Shown piece by piece: positions 11,536 to 21,720 of a stretch of 64,000 nucleotides of DNA (positions within the stretch are counted from its first letter, which is position 1; each line of letters opens with the position of its first letter). The notes under the pieces are model-generated. The model saw nothing but the letters and a program-made list of their open reading frames with translations. It did no database searches and was not told the origin of the DNA. Origin of the DNA: Neoarius graeffei (taxonomy: Eukaryota; Chordata; Actinopteri; Siluriformes; Ariidae); assembly GCF_027579695.1 (NCBI RefSeq), contig NC_083587.1, positions 38,311,732 to 38,375,731 on the forward strand, given 5' to 3'. A program made the position numbers and the translations under genes.

Positions 11536-12341
11536 GTATTGGGTTCTCTGAACTTGTTCAGTGCGGAAATGCAGAATGGCATGGTTTATTGACATGATAC
11601 CAATCTACAACATGAAGGAATACCACATTGTTAAAACTGGCTTAAGCATGGGAATCGGCCTATCAGGAAGTTTCCACCTGTTTTTCCACATGTATTTCTT
11701 CCTAAGTGTGCCATCTGTGTAGGTGTACCTGCAGTTTAAAAGCAAGCCCACTCATTCTCTCCTTGTCTGTCTTCTGAGTCCTGCTTGTAGCCATTGAGAA
11801 CACTAGTTTGATCAACACTCAGACTTCAGAAGACATTGAAAATATTCTGGTAATCATTAGTGGCTGAGCTTTTTCATATTTTTTTCAGTAGTAACTAATG
11901 CTACTACTGCAAATACTAATACTATTCATTTGACCTTGACAGTATGAAGTTTTATCATTCATTACTCAGACCTTCCACCATTACAAAGAATTTCAACAGA
12001 AATCAAACCACTATGAAAACTCTACTTGTCTCATGGTCTTCCTCCTTTTCTCAATCCCTAATCATCTCACTCACTCATTCTCTCTCTCTCTCAGTCATTC
12101 ACATAGTCACTCACTCACTTGTATATTCACTCACTCAGACACTCACTCACTTACATATTCGCTCACTCACTTACATATTCACTCTCACTATCATAGTCAC
12201 TTACTGTATATTCACACACTCAGATTCACTCACTCATTCATACACATGAATTCACACACTTATTGAATCACTCTACTCACATGCTCACTCACTCACTTGC
12301 TTATTCACTCACTCACAAACTCTCTCCTCCTCCCACCGTAC
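11536..12341. other. Intergenic DNA with CACT-rich low complexity
   Basis: No exon seen. From about 12058 to 12320 the sequence is dominated by irregular (TCACTCAC) and related motifs, a degenerate minisatellite on which Ser/His/Thr-rich false frames arise. Confidence 0.7.
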
Positions 12342-12350
12342 AGAATAACG

Positions 12351-12500
12351 ATGGTGATCTACACAGTGATGGTGTACACGGGGAAGAGAGCCTTGGCTGG
12401 GACAACAAGCTACATCTCCATCAAATTCCATGGTCCCCAGAAGGAGAGTGATGAAAAGGATTTGGATACAGGACTCTGCTCTGGCTTTTGGCAAGGATCA
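12351..12500 (+). CDS. Lipoxygenase-like first coding exon (PLAT start)
   Basis: A pyrimidine tract ending CCGTACAG precedes this exon, whose ATG at 12351 opens MVIYTVMVYTGKRALAGTT followed by a SYISIKFHG strand. The pattern Y-x-V-x-V-x-TG...AGT...Y-I-x-I-x-x-x-G is the start of the PLAT beta-barrel at the N-terminus of animal lipoxygenases, which binds membranes and calcium. A donor GTAGGT follows at 12501, phase 0. A lipoxygenase catalytic exon lies on the same strand at 37025, but exons 2 to 12 were not found between them. Assignment to lipoxygenase rather than another PLAT protein is inference from that neighbour. Confidence 0.55.
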
Positions 12501-12731
12501 GTAGGTGCACACATATGGCAGCAAGAGCTGAGGAGGCTAATTGGTAGCCTACAGATGTTCACTATGGTTGACAGTATGTTGTCAAGGACCAGACAGGAGA
12601 GGAGATCAAATGCACTCAAACCACAGTTTAATAATAACAGGGGAAAAGGGAGTTGGGAGAATGTGTGTAGTTCAGTGGCAGGAGGACTGAGAGGCAGGGA
12701 TGGCTGGTGGGAGCGTGGTGGTGATGTCTGA

Positions 12732-12823
12732 GGTCTCCCATCCAAGTACTGACCAGGTCCAACCCTGCCTAGCTTCTGAGATCAGACAGGATCAGGCATT
12801 GTCAGAGAGTTGTGGCTGTAGGC
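12732..12823 (-). other. 5S rRNA-derived module in Gypsy-1 3' LTR
   Basis: Read on the minus strand from 12823, these 92 bases align without gaps to roughly nucleotides 1-92 of vertebrate 5S rRNA as I remember it, beginning GCCTAC and ending CAGTACTTGGATGGGAGACC; about fourteen positions differ by eye. The A-box, intermediate element and most of box C of the type 1 Pol III promoter fall inside. The 3' stem of 5S is missing. A TTTT (minus strand, at 12647-12644) about 85 nt downstream could act as a Pol III terminator. Confidence 0.88.
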
Positions 12824-13227
12824 TGACAGCACTTGGGTTTCAGGCAGTCTCCCAGCAGTAGTCCCTCAGCAGGCTGGAGTTAGTGAGCAGGCTGGAACAC
12901 AGAGTCACAGATCAGATAGCAAGATAGGGGACAGAAATGCAGGGTCAGGTTACTGGGGCTGACGAGTAGGGCTCCAGGCAGGGCTGCTCACACCGGGCTG
13001 ATGGAGAGGCAGGCGAGCAGCAGGGCTGGGCAAGCTGGAGATCAGGTGAAGGTACATGAGAGGCAGGGTCGACAAGACAGAAGGCAGATCAGGTTACCGG
13101 GGCTGGAGAGCATACAGAGTCAGACGGAACAGAATATCGTCAGGAGTCAGAGTAGTAGGAACACAGAGCAGGTTATCACGCTGGAAGTTGCAGACGATCT
13201 GACACTGAGGCTTGGGAGAACTGCAGC

Positions 13228-13234
13228 TTAAATA
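13228..13234 (-). promoter_or_regulatory. Gypsy-1 LTR TATA box
   Basis: TATTTAA on the coding strand, with the predicted transcript start about 30 nt later at 13204. The RNA would begin TGTCAGATCG, which is complementary to the primer site at 17727-17739, supporting this start. Confidence 0.6.
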
Positions 13235-13375
13235 CACACAGGGGGGAAGCAGGTGATCGGCAACAGCCAATGACAGTCACTGAAAGTTAATAAGAGGAAG
13301 TGAGAGCGGGCGTGGCTGGTAATGCTGAGTGGAGATGTTACCTGAAGAGAGAAGCCCACAGGTAGGACCATGACA

Positions 13376-13396
13376 GAACCCCCCCCCCCCAAGGGA
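13376..13396 (-). promoter_or_regulatory. Gypsy-1 polypurine tract
   Basis: On the coding strand a run of about a dozen G residues within a purine-rich stretch lies immediately before the 3' LTR, the expected place for plus-strand DNA priming. Confidence 0.8.
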
Positions 13397-13464
13397 CGGC
13401 TCCAGAAGTCCCTAGCCACAGATCCACCAAGACGGGCGGGAGGAGGGGGAATACCGGTGGAGGG

Positions 13465-16400
13465 TCAGAACTCCTCTGACCGGTCAGGGTCCAAGGCCTC
13501 AGGATCTGGTTCAGAATTGGACTCGGGGACAGTAGCGGTTGGCGCATCGTCATTCCGACAAGGACCCCTTGGTCGACTCCTCCGGTTGGCCGGCTGGTCC
13601 GGATGCAGGCGATGAAAGGTGCTGATGAGGGTACGGTCTAAAATTCTCCCAGCAGGAACCCACATCCTCTCCTCAGGACCATAGCCCTCCCAATCCACCA
13701 GGTATTGGAGGCCCCTGCCCCTGCGCCGTGACTTCAGCAGTCGCCGGACGGAGTAGACCGGGCCACCATTGATGAGGCGAGGAGGAGGAGGAGAAGGTGC
13801 AGCTGGGACCAGCGGGCTCTCGTGCACTGGCTTAATCTTTGAGACGTGGAAGGTGGGGTGCACTCTCATAGACTTGGGCAGTCGGAGCCGGACAGCAGAC
13901 TGGCTGATTATCCTCTGGATCGGAAATGGTCCGACAAACCGAGGTGCCAGCTTACGAGACTCCACCTGGAGGGGCAGGTCCTTGGCTGACAACCACACCT
14001 TCTGGCCCACCCAGTAGGTGGGCACAGGCGTCCTCTGCCGGTTGGCTCCAATGGAGTAGCTGGTGACTGACTTGAGGAGTGCAGCGCGGGCTTGAGACCA
14101 GGTGCGGCGGCATCGGCGTGCATAGGTGAGGGCAGACGGGCAGGTGACCTCTCCCTCCTGGCTGGGGAACAGGGGTGGTTGGTAGCCATACACGCAGTGG
14201 AATGGGGACAGTCCAGTGGCTGAGCTGGTGAGGGAGTTGTGAGAGTATTCCACCCACAGCAGGTGCTCACACCAGGCCCTAGGGTTGCGTGACACCATGC
14301 ACCGAAGTGCCTTCTCCAACTCCTGGTTAGTCCGCTCAGACTGGCCGTTGGACTGGGGTCGGAATCCGGAGGTGAGGCTGGCGGTGGCCCCGAGCAGGTG
14401 ACAGAATTCCTTCCAGAAAGAGGAGGTGAATTGCGGCCCCCGGGCCAAAACGATGTCCCTGGGCAGCCCATGGATGCGGAAGACCTGCTGCAGGACGATC
14501 TGGGCGGTCTCTTTGGCCGATGGTAGTTTTGGGAGGGGAACAAAGTGTACCATCTTGCTAAAACAGTCCACGATGGTGAGTATGACAGTCATCCCATTAG
14601 AAGGGGGCAGACCCGTAACAAAATCCAGGGAAATGTGGGACCAGGGTCGCATAGGCACAGGCAGAGGCTGGAGCAAACCGGCAGGAGGCCGGCTGGAGGA
14701 TTTATTCTGATTACAGGTAGGGCAGGCTCGGATGAAGTCTCGCACATCCCTGCTCATAGATGGCCACCAGAACCATTGGGCGAGCAGGTGGTAGGTGCGA
14801 GTGGAACCAGGGTGGCAGGCTAGACGGGAGTCGTGTCCCCATTGTATAACCTGGGATCGCAGGTCTTCAGGAACAAAGAGGCGACTTGCAGGGCATGCAC
14901 TGGGGCTGGGTTGGTCACAGAGGGCTTCCCGCACTCGTTCTTTGATGTCCCAGATCAGAGCAGCAACGATACAGGGGTCAGGTAGGATTGGAGCCGGATC
15001 CTTGGAGAAGGCATCATCCTTCTGGAACTGGCGGGAGAGTGCGTCAGGCTTGGTGTTGCGAGATCCAGGCCGGTATGAAAGGGTGAAATTGAATCTGGTG
15101 AAAAAGAGAGCCCAGCGGGCCTGTCTGGGGTTGAGTCTTTTGGCGTTGCGGATGTATTCCAGATTCATATGGTCTGTTCAGACCAGGAATGGGACTACGC
15201 ACCCCTCCAGCCAGTGACGCCATTCCTCCAGGGTGAGCTTGACCGCCAGCAGTTCCCGGTTGCCTATGTCGTAATTGCGTTCGGCCGGCGATAGCCGGTG
15301 GGAGAAGAACGCACAGGGGTGGAGTTTGTTGTCATCTGCTGACCTCTGTGAGAGCACTGCCCCAACTCCCACATCTGAGGCGTCCACCTCAACGATGAAT
15401 TGCCGCTCCGCATCTGGCATCTGGAGGACGGGAGCAGTGGTGAACCGAGCCTTGAGGGTGGCAAAGGCTTCGTTGGCAGCCGGAGTCCAGGTGAAGAGCT
15501 GTTTGGTGCTGGTCAAGGTGGTGAGGGGTGACACAACAGTGCTGTAATTACGATTGAATTTCCTGTAGAAATTAGCAAAGCCCAGGAACTGCTGAAGCTT
15601 CTTCCTGCTCTCTGGTACTGGCCATGAAGTCACTGCTGAGACTTTGGCAGGGTCCATCTGGATGCTCCCCTCTGCCACGATGTACCCCAGGAACACCACA
15701 GACTTGGTGTGAAACTCACACTTCTCTGCCTTGACGAAGAGGGAGTTTTCAAGGAGACGACGGAGCACTTGCTGGACATGCTGGGTGTGTTCGGACAGGG
15801 TTTTAGAGAAGATCAGGATGTCATCGAGGAAAACGAACACGAACTTGTTCAACATATCTCACAGGACATCATTCACCAGAGCCTGGAATACCGCTGGCAC
15901 GTTGGTAAGGCCAAACGGCATCACCCGGTATTCATAGTAACCGGTGGGGGTGTTGAACGCGGTCTTCCACTCGTCTCCCTCCCTTATCCGAACCAGGTGG
16001 TAGGCATTCTGGAGATCGAGTTTGGTGAAGATCGTGGCTCCCTGGAGCAGCTCGAAGGCGGAGGTAAGCAGTGGGAGAGGGTATCGGTTCTTGACGATGA
16101 TGTCGTTGAGACCCCTGTAATCGATGCAGGGGCGCAGGGATCCATCCTTCTTTCCCACGAAGAAGAACCCAGCGCCGGCGGGAGAAGAGGATGGACAGAT
16201 GAGGCTGGCAGCCAGAGAGTCACTGATGTAGGTCCCCATCGCCTTCCTTTCCGGGGCGGACAGAGAGTAGAGACGGCCCTTGGGTGGTGCAGTGCCTGGG
16301 AGTAGATCAATGGAGCAGTCGTAGGGCCGGTAAGGAGGCAAGGAAGTGGCCTTGGCTTTGCTGAATACCTCCCAAAGGCTGTGATAACACACTGGGACAT

Positions 16401-17721
16401 TAGTGAGGTCGGGGGCAGAGCTGGCAGGTGGAGTACGAGGGGTTAGAGTGGAGGCTCGTAAGCAGGTCCGGTGTCAGTCCTTGCCCCATTCTCTTATCGC
16501 TCCAGTGGCCCAGTCGAGGTGAGGACTGTGCTGGCGGAGCCATGGATAGCCCAGGATGAGAGGTTGGCCGGGGGAATGGAGCAGGTGAAACTGGATGGTT
16601 TCACGGTGGTTGCCTGACAGACTCATTGGGACAGGGGCAGTGAGGCAGGTGACGGAGCCAAGGAGATGGCCATCCAGCGCCCTGGCTGGAACGGGAGAGG
16701 ATAAGCGATGGCTTTGCAGACCCAACTGGTGCGCAAGCTCGGTATCCATGATGTTAGCCTCGGCGCCAGAGTCAACCAGGGCGGCCAGGGTGTGGGTGGA
16801 ATCCGACAGATGAAGGCAAACTTGGAGCATAGGTTTCTGGCTGGTGGAGGATTGGATGATCATTGAGCTCAGCTGGGCCCCTCCTATGTCCGGTGAGCTC
16901 GAGCTTCTCCATGCGCTGATGACTGACTGAGTCTGGCGGGCCCTCTCTTGTCGACGGGTCTGGACCCAGCGGTCAATGCGGACGGCCAGGGCAATGGCCT
17001 CATCGAGTGTCAACGGTTGTTCATACGAGACCAATTCGTCCTTCATGTAGTCGGTCAGGCTGTGCAGAAAGGCGTCCACCAGCGCCTGCATGTTCCACTT
17101 GCTGCGCCGGGCCAAGGTCCAGAAATCGATCGAGTAGTCAGCCACTGTTCGTCTGCCTTGGCGAATACTCATCAGTCCTTCGGATGCCTCTACCGCCGAC
17201 GAGCCCAGGTCGAAGACCTTAATCATCTCCGCTGCAAACAGGGAGAAGGAGGCACACGCCGGTGTCTGGCGTTCATACTCAGCAGTCCCCCACAGGCGGG
17301 CGCAGCCAGTCAGATGAGTGATGGCGAAGGCCACCTTCGCTGCCTCCGACGTGAAGGTTCTAGGCTGCAGGTCGAACAGCAACCGGCAGCTGGTCAGGAA
17401 AGCACGGACTTGGGAGGGGTCACTGTCAAAACGCTCCGGACTGCCGACCTTGGGTTCCGGGGCATCGAGTGCAGCAGGAGCACCTCCCGGAGCTGGCCAG
17501 TCAACGGCGGGTATGACAGGGGCTGATGCAACAAGGGGCGGTGATGGTTGACTCGGAGGAGCAGGGGGTACTAGGGCGGTGAGCAGCTGGAGTGCTTGGT
17601 CCAGTCATTGTTGCTGCTGACCAAGCTGGATCAGGGCTGCAACGTCAGCAGACATCTGACTGATATCTCCTTTGGTGTGTTGCAGCCGGTCTAGGGCAGA
17701 GGGTTCGGGCGCTGACTCCAT
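13465..17721 (-). pseudogene. Gypsy-1 gag-pol
   Basis: From the ATG at 17721-17719 one frame reads gag, then a protease with DSGAEANIMD, reverse transcriptase with FLDD, RNase H, an integrase with HHCC-type finger, and a C-terminal chromodomain ([12 protein letters not shown]). TGA stops interrupt it at about 17607-17605, 16476-16474, 15861-15859 and 15180-15178, with no frameshift seen. The CCHC knuckle expected between gag and protease is absent and both lie in one frame, suggesting an internal deletion. The second integrase Asp, normally in an SDRG motif, is Ala (VLARGPQF). The element cannot be autonomous. Confidence 0.9.
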
Positions 17722-17726
17722 GTCTT

Positions 17727-17739
17727 GGTCAGATCGTTC
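17727..17739 (-). promoter_or_regulatory. Gypsy-1 self-priming site
   Basis: Directly inside the 5' LTR the coding strand reads GAACGATCTGACC. Its ACGATCTGA is complementary to TCAGATCGT at the predicted RNA 5' end (13204 and the equivalent in the other LTR). No match to a tRNA 3' end (TGG...) is present. Self-priming is established for Tf1 and proposed for the sushi group. Confidence 0.65.
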
Positions 17740-18526
17740 TGTCAAGGACCGGAGAGGAGATCAAATGTACTCAAACCACAGTTTAATAATAACAACAGGG
17801 GAAAAGGGAGTTGGGAGAATGTGTGTGAAGTTCAGTGGCAGGAGGACTGAGAGGCAGGTGGGAGCATGGTGGTGACGTCTGAGGTCTCCCATCCAAGTAC
17901 TGACCAGGCCTGACCCTGCTTAGCTTCTGAGATCAGACAGGATCAGGTGTTGTCAGAGAGGTGTGACAGCACTTGGGTTTCAGGCAGTCTCCCAGCAGTA
18001 GTCCCTCAGCAGGCTGGAGTTAGTGAGCAGGCTGGAACACAGAGTCACAGATCAGATAGCAAGATAGGGGACAGAAATGCAGGGTCAGGTTACCGGGGCT
18101 GAAGAGTAGGGCTCCAGGCAGGGCTGCTCACACCGGGCTGATGGAGAGGCAGGCGAGCAGCAGGGCTGGGCAAGCTGGAGATCAGGCGAAGGTACAGGAG
18201 AGGCAGGCAAGAGGCAGAGTCGACAGGACAGAAGGCAGATCAGGTTACCGGGGTTGGACAGCAGACAGAGTCAGACAGAACAGAATATCATCATGAGTCA
18301 GAGTAGTAGGACCACAGAGCAGGTTATCACGCTAGAAGTTGCAGACGATCTGACACTGAGGCTTGGGCAAACTGCAGCTTAAATACACACAGGGGGGAAG
18401 CAGGTGATCGGCAACAGCCAATGACAGTCACTGAAAGTTAATAAGAGGAAGTGAGAGCGGGCGTGGCTGGTAATGCTGAGTGGAGCTGTTACCTGAAGAG
18501 AGAAGCCCACAGGTAGGACCATGACA
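17740..18526 (-). repeat. Gypsy-1 5' LTR
   Basis: Second copy of the 790-bp repeat, with the same TG...CA ends. It has the matching TATTTAA box near 18380 and its own 5S-derived module (17883-17965), which lacks about the first ten bases seen in the other copy. This copy would drive element transcription toward lower coordinates. Confidence 0.93.
17883..17965 (-). other. 5S rRNA-derived module in Gypsy-1 5' LTR
   Basis: The same module in the other LTR. From AGCTAAGCAGGGTC to GGATGGGAGACC it is closer to 5S rRNA than the other copy, with only about two differences over 43 bases by eye. The first ten or so bases of the 5S body are deleted here. A TTTT lies at 17805-17802 on the minus strand. 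Confidence 0.88.
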
Positions 18527-18870
18527 CATGCTAATTGTATGTAATATATATATATATTTTTTTTTCAAAACTGAATTGCCTAAATGTGCTTACATGAAAT
18601 GTATTTTTAAATAAAAAAGCTCTACCAAGGCTCTCAAGTTTTGAATGCAGGCAAGAGTGACACCCCCCCCCCCCCCCCCCCCCGTTGGGGGGGCCGGTTG
18701 GACGGGTCGCAGGAATGGGGGAGAAGTGTTGCTGTTATTAATAACTGCTCAGACTTGCAGAAGAAAGGATAACACACGGCACTGACAATTCAACCGAATA
18801 CAAAGTCTTTATTCAATTTCCGTGTATTGAAATAAGTGTATGTATGTGTGTGAGAGAGAGAGCAGAGAGA
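18527..18870. other. Short unassigned stretch with poly-C
   Basis: Contains a TA run, then a run of about 21 C (18663-18683) and a GA-rich patch (18851-18874). No gene seen. Confidence 0.6.
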
Positions 18871-18874
18871 GAGA

Positions 18875-19168
18875 TTATGACTGGTGTTTATTGTAAGTGT
18901 TTGTTGCCTTTTTGAAGTCCTTCATCATTTGTGTTGTTGACTCCCACTTAAAACAGTTCGGCTCAAGTCCAGCCATTTTCAGGGTCATGATACAGGCCAA
19001 TGTCCCGTCCAGAGACAAGCTGTTTCGGGTTGAGGTTTTGTTCAGACTGACCATTGAAAATACCCTCTCGACATCAGCATTTGAATGAGGAAGCACCAAA
19101 ACCAAGGTTGTTATCTTTGATAACCTCCCAAATTGGTTCAAGCCAGTCGCCTTTGAAAAAGGAACCAA
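18875..19168 (-). pseudogene. hAT transposase C-terminal fragment
   Basis: The translation contains LPHSNADVERVFS, the hallmark of the hAT dimerisation domain, followed by a typical STRNSLSLDGTLACI helix. Upstream parts of the transposase, including the catalytic residues, were not found, although a few related codons extend toward 19260 in another frame. This is a dead fragment or the last exon of a domesticated hAT gene. Confidence 0.75.
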
Positions 19169-19634
19169 GGGCCTCTATTACTTCCTTTTATCTTAATAAT
19201 GAGCAAGTCATGTGTGCAAAAAAATTTCTTACTTTGTTCTTTTTTGAGGACATTCTTCCCTAAAACTCCTCAACGTCAAAGGATGTTGGGTCCTGTAATC
19301 TGTAATAGTCAGACTTTCCTCTTCCCTATATCTTCCCCTAGAGTCACGCAGTTTCTATATTATGAACAATAAAAACTTAATCTTTCACAAACGGGTCTTT
19401 CATAACTGCTGACAAGTTAAAAAAAAATCTTCACTCTTACTGGTATTCACATGCTGCTTTAAACACATGTTAGTGTCGCTGTTATTATTACTGACCAGCG
19501 TCTGTTATTGCCTGTGAACAAGTGGAGCGGCTCGCCAGGGGATCATTTAAACAGGTGTAATACAGCTCAGCTCCTGTAAAACCTTACCATGTCCATGCTA
19601 ATTATCTGGGCAACATTCTCTCACAGCAGGCAAG

Positions 19635-20361
19635 TTGTCATTTCTTGTGTCAACAAGACACATTAGACAAGACAGAAGCCTTAGCATCGAGGTCTACCGG
19701 AAACCCACCCACACAGACCAGTACCTACTCTTCGACTCTCACCACCCATTGGAACACAAATTGGGGGTCATTAGGACCTTGCAACACAGGGCTCAGAACA
19801 TCCCTACAACGGTAGACAGAAAAGAGAAGGAGCAGAATCACATCAAGAAAGCACTTCAGAACTGCGGGTATGCCAACTGGTCTTTCTTCAAGAGCAGAAA
19901 AAGGAACATAACAGACAAGGAGGATAACAGGAACAAACGCAAGAATATTGTCATTCCCTACATTTCTGGCCTATCTGAGAAACTCAGGAGGATCTTCTGC
20001 AAACACAACATTCCGGTACATTTCAGACCCAGTAACACCCTGAAGCAGAAACTGGTCCACCCTAAGAACAGAATAGCCAGGCACAAACAGAACAATGTAG
20101 TGTATGCTATTCAGTGCAGTGAGGAATGCATGAACTCATATATTGGTGAAACAAAACAACTGCTTCACGGGCGTATGGCTCAACACAGGAGAGCCAGTTC
20201 CTCAGGCCAGGACTCTGCTGCCTACCTTCATCTTAACAACAAAGGACACTCATTTCAAGATTGCAACGTACGCATTTTAGCCAGAGAGGATCGTTGGTAT
20301 GAGCAAGAAGCCATTTTTGTCAACCTGGAATGGCCATCACTGAACAGAAGTGGGGGTCTAA
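19635..20361 (+). pseudogene. Penelope-like RT tail and GIY-YIG endonuclease
   Basis: Early residues (LSIEVYRKPTHTDQYLLF) match the C-terminal part of Penelope-like reverse transcriptases. Residues about 150-240 form a GIY-YIG nuclease: VVYAIQC, then SYIGETKQLLHGRMAQHRR and a later E in WYEQEAIFV. It would nick target DNA for priming. The native frame continues across the MITE into GLRHHLSAT, then meets TAG, so the terminus may be slightly truncated. The RT catalytic core is missing. Confidence 0.85.
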
Positions 20362-20991
20362 GGCTACATCCACACGACAACGGCAACGAGATGTTATTTA
20401 AAAAAATATCACGGCCAAATGGGCAACGATCAGTAAAATATCAGGTCCATATGACAACGCAACGCTTGCTGAAAACGATGCAATACACATGCCACACCTC
20501 TAGGGGCGCTGTAAGACGGTCCCTTCGGAGACACCAGAACAATAGAAGAAGTAAGGACGCATGCGCATAAACTATTATGTGCGAGACTTCATATTAGCCA
20601 CAAAGTCAGAAAAATCTGTTCGTAAAATTGCATTATAATGACCAAATACAATGAAAAGTATTTTTCCAGTCTCACCTGTGAAAGGTAATCCCATGTGATC
20701 TCGTTTAGACAGTAAACCTGTTGGTACAGTTAAATGCAGCACATGAATGAGGCATCTTTATTCTCCGCTTTGACCTATCCAATATGGCGGCGAGGATGAT
20801 GTATGATTCTACGCAGAAGGCGGCGTCTTTAATGGTCCGGAATAAATTGAATGCTACACGTTGATGGATTAATTTGTTCTTCTACACCCTTTTTGAGGAA
20901 TGTATTGTAGGACTTAAACCAACATCTGAAGAGGTGAGATCGCTCCTTTTTTTCCCTATTTTTGCTGGTGGGATTGACTCTGCCCTAAGGG

Positions 20992-21025
<34 letters not shown>

Positions 21026-21367
21026 TTGCACCATTACACAATAAATATTCACAGTGAAAATATTTTGTAAGCTCGTTTCATGAACCAAGTTATAGGATTT
21101 GTTGACAACTCGCATCGAGTTTGTTACACTTCTACCCGGTGTGAAGCACTGACAGTCATGTGGTTGTGACGTCATCGTAAACAAATCCGTTCTACTCATC
21201 CAGACGACTTCGCAACGGCAACGTTGCCAGATTTTTCCACTCTGGAACCCGTTCTCAAAAGATTGCGTTTTGGGGCACCCAAAACGCCGGTGCCGTGTGG
21301 ACGCCAGGCCGAAACGATAAACAATTGTATCGGATTCACCTGAATCCGTTGCCGTGTGGACAGGGCC
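20362..21367. mobile_element. Non-autonomous DNA element with TAA duplication
   Basis: Ends GGCTACATCCACACGACAACGG... and its counterpart read inward from the right, GGCCCTGTCCACACGGCAACGG, are inverted repeats. TAA flanks both sides (20359-20361, 21368-21370), and removing the element restores the Penelope-like frame. A 3-bp TWA-like target and these termini suggest PIF/Harbinger; hAT would give 8 bp. Interior is non-coding, with a CT run at 20996-21021. Confidence 0.75.
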
Positions 21368-21720
21368 TAAGACATCATTTATCAGCCACCTAGTCCTTGG
21401 CACACTTCCCAGATAACTGAATGCACACCAAAACTCAGCTGTTTTCAGTGATTCACAGGAGGACAGAGAGAATCAGCATTCCATCGATCACCTTAACGGG
21501 CAATCCATTGATCACCCTAACGACTCTCGAGGCCGTTCACATCCAGCCCCCATTGACCCACACCAACAGGATGACTCAACCACACCTTAGATGAGCTTTT
21601 CATCCATGAGAGGATAAATACCTGATACTCCCTATTAGTCAGACAAAACTGAAGAAGCCTTTCGGATGAGAGGTGAAACATCTTCAAGAATCTTCAAGCA
21701 AGTCCAGTTGCTCTCTTTTA

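Larger units (their letters stand above)
12580..13375 (-). repeat. Gypsy-1 3' LTR
   Basis: On the plus strand the repeat starts TGTCAAGGACC and ends GGACCATGACA. On the coding strand it contains, in order, a TATTTAA box (13234-13228), the predicted RNA start near 13204, the 5S-derived module (12823-12732) and an AT-rich end. It is followed inward by the polypurine tract. Confidence 0.93.
12580..18526 (-). mobile_element. Gypsy-1, Tf1/sushi-type chromovirus
   Basis: Two direct long terminal repeats bracket one gag-pol frame on the minus strand. Domain order is gag, aspartic protease, reverse transcriptase, RNase H, integrase, chromodomain, that of vertebrate Ty3/Gypsy chromoviruses. The two LTRs differ at many places, including a block missing from one 5S module, so the insertion is not recent. 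No clear target duplication was seen. The primer site fits self-priming rather than a host tRNA. Confidence 0.93.
19620..21720 (+). mobile_element. Penelope-like element, 5'-truncated, split by a MITE
   Basis: The element starts inside the reverse transcriptase thumb and carries the linker and GIY-YIG endonuclease, then is interrupted at 20362-21367 by a short DNA element. The remainder (21368-21720) holds the end of the frame and the 3' region typical of fish Neptune/Penelope elements, with AAGAAGCCTTTCGGATGAG and GGTGAAACATCTTCAAG. Confidence 0.85.

Noticed and set aside
11944-12266. Ser/His/Thr-rich frames
   Set aside because: They follow the CACT-type low-complexity repeat and have no independent support.
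12732-12823. Functional 5S rRNA gene
   Set aside because: The 3' stem is missing and several stem positions differ; it lies at the same place in both LTRs, so it belongs to the element.
13769-17551. Plus-strand frames across Gypsy-1
   Set aside because: They are antisense shadows of the gag-pol frame.
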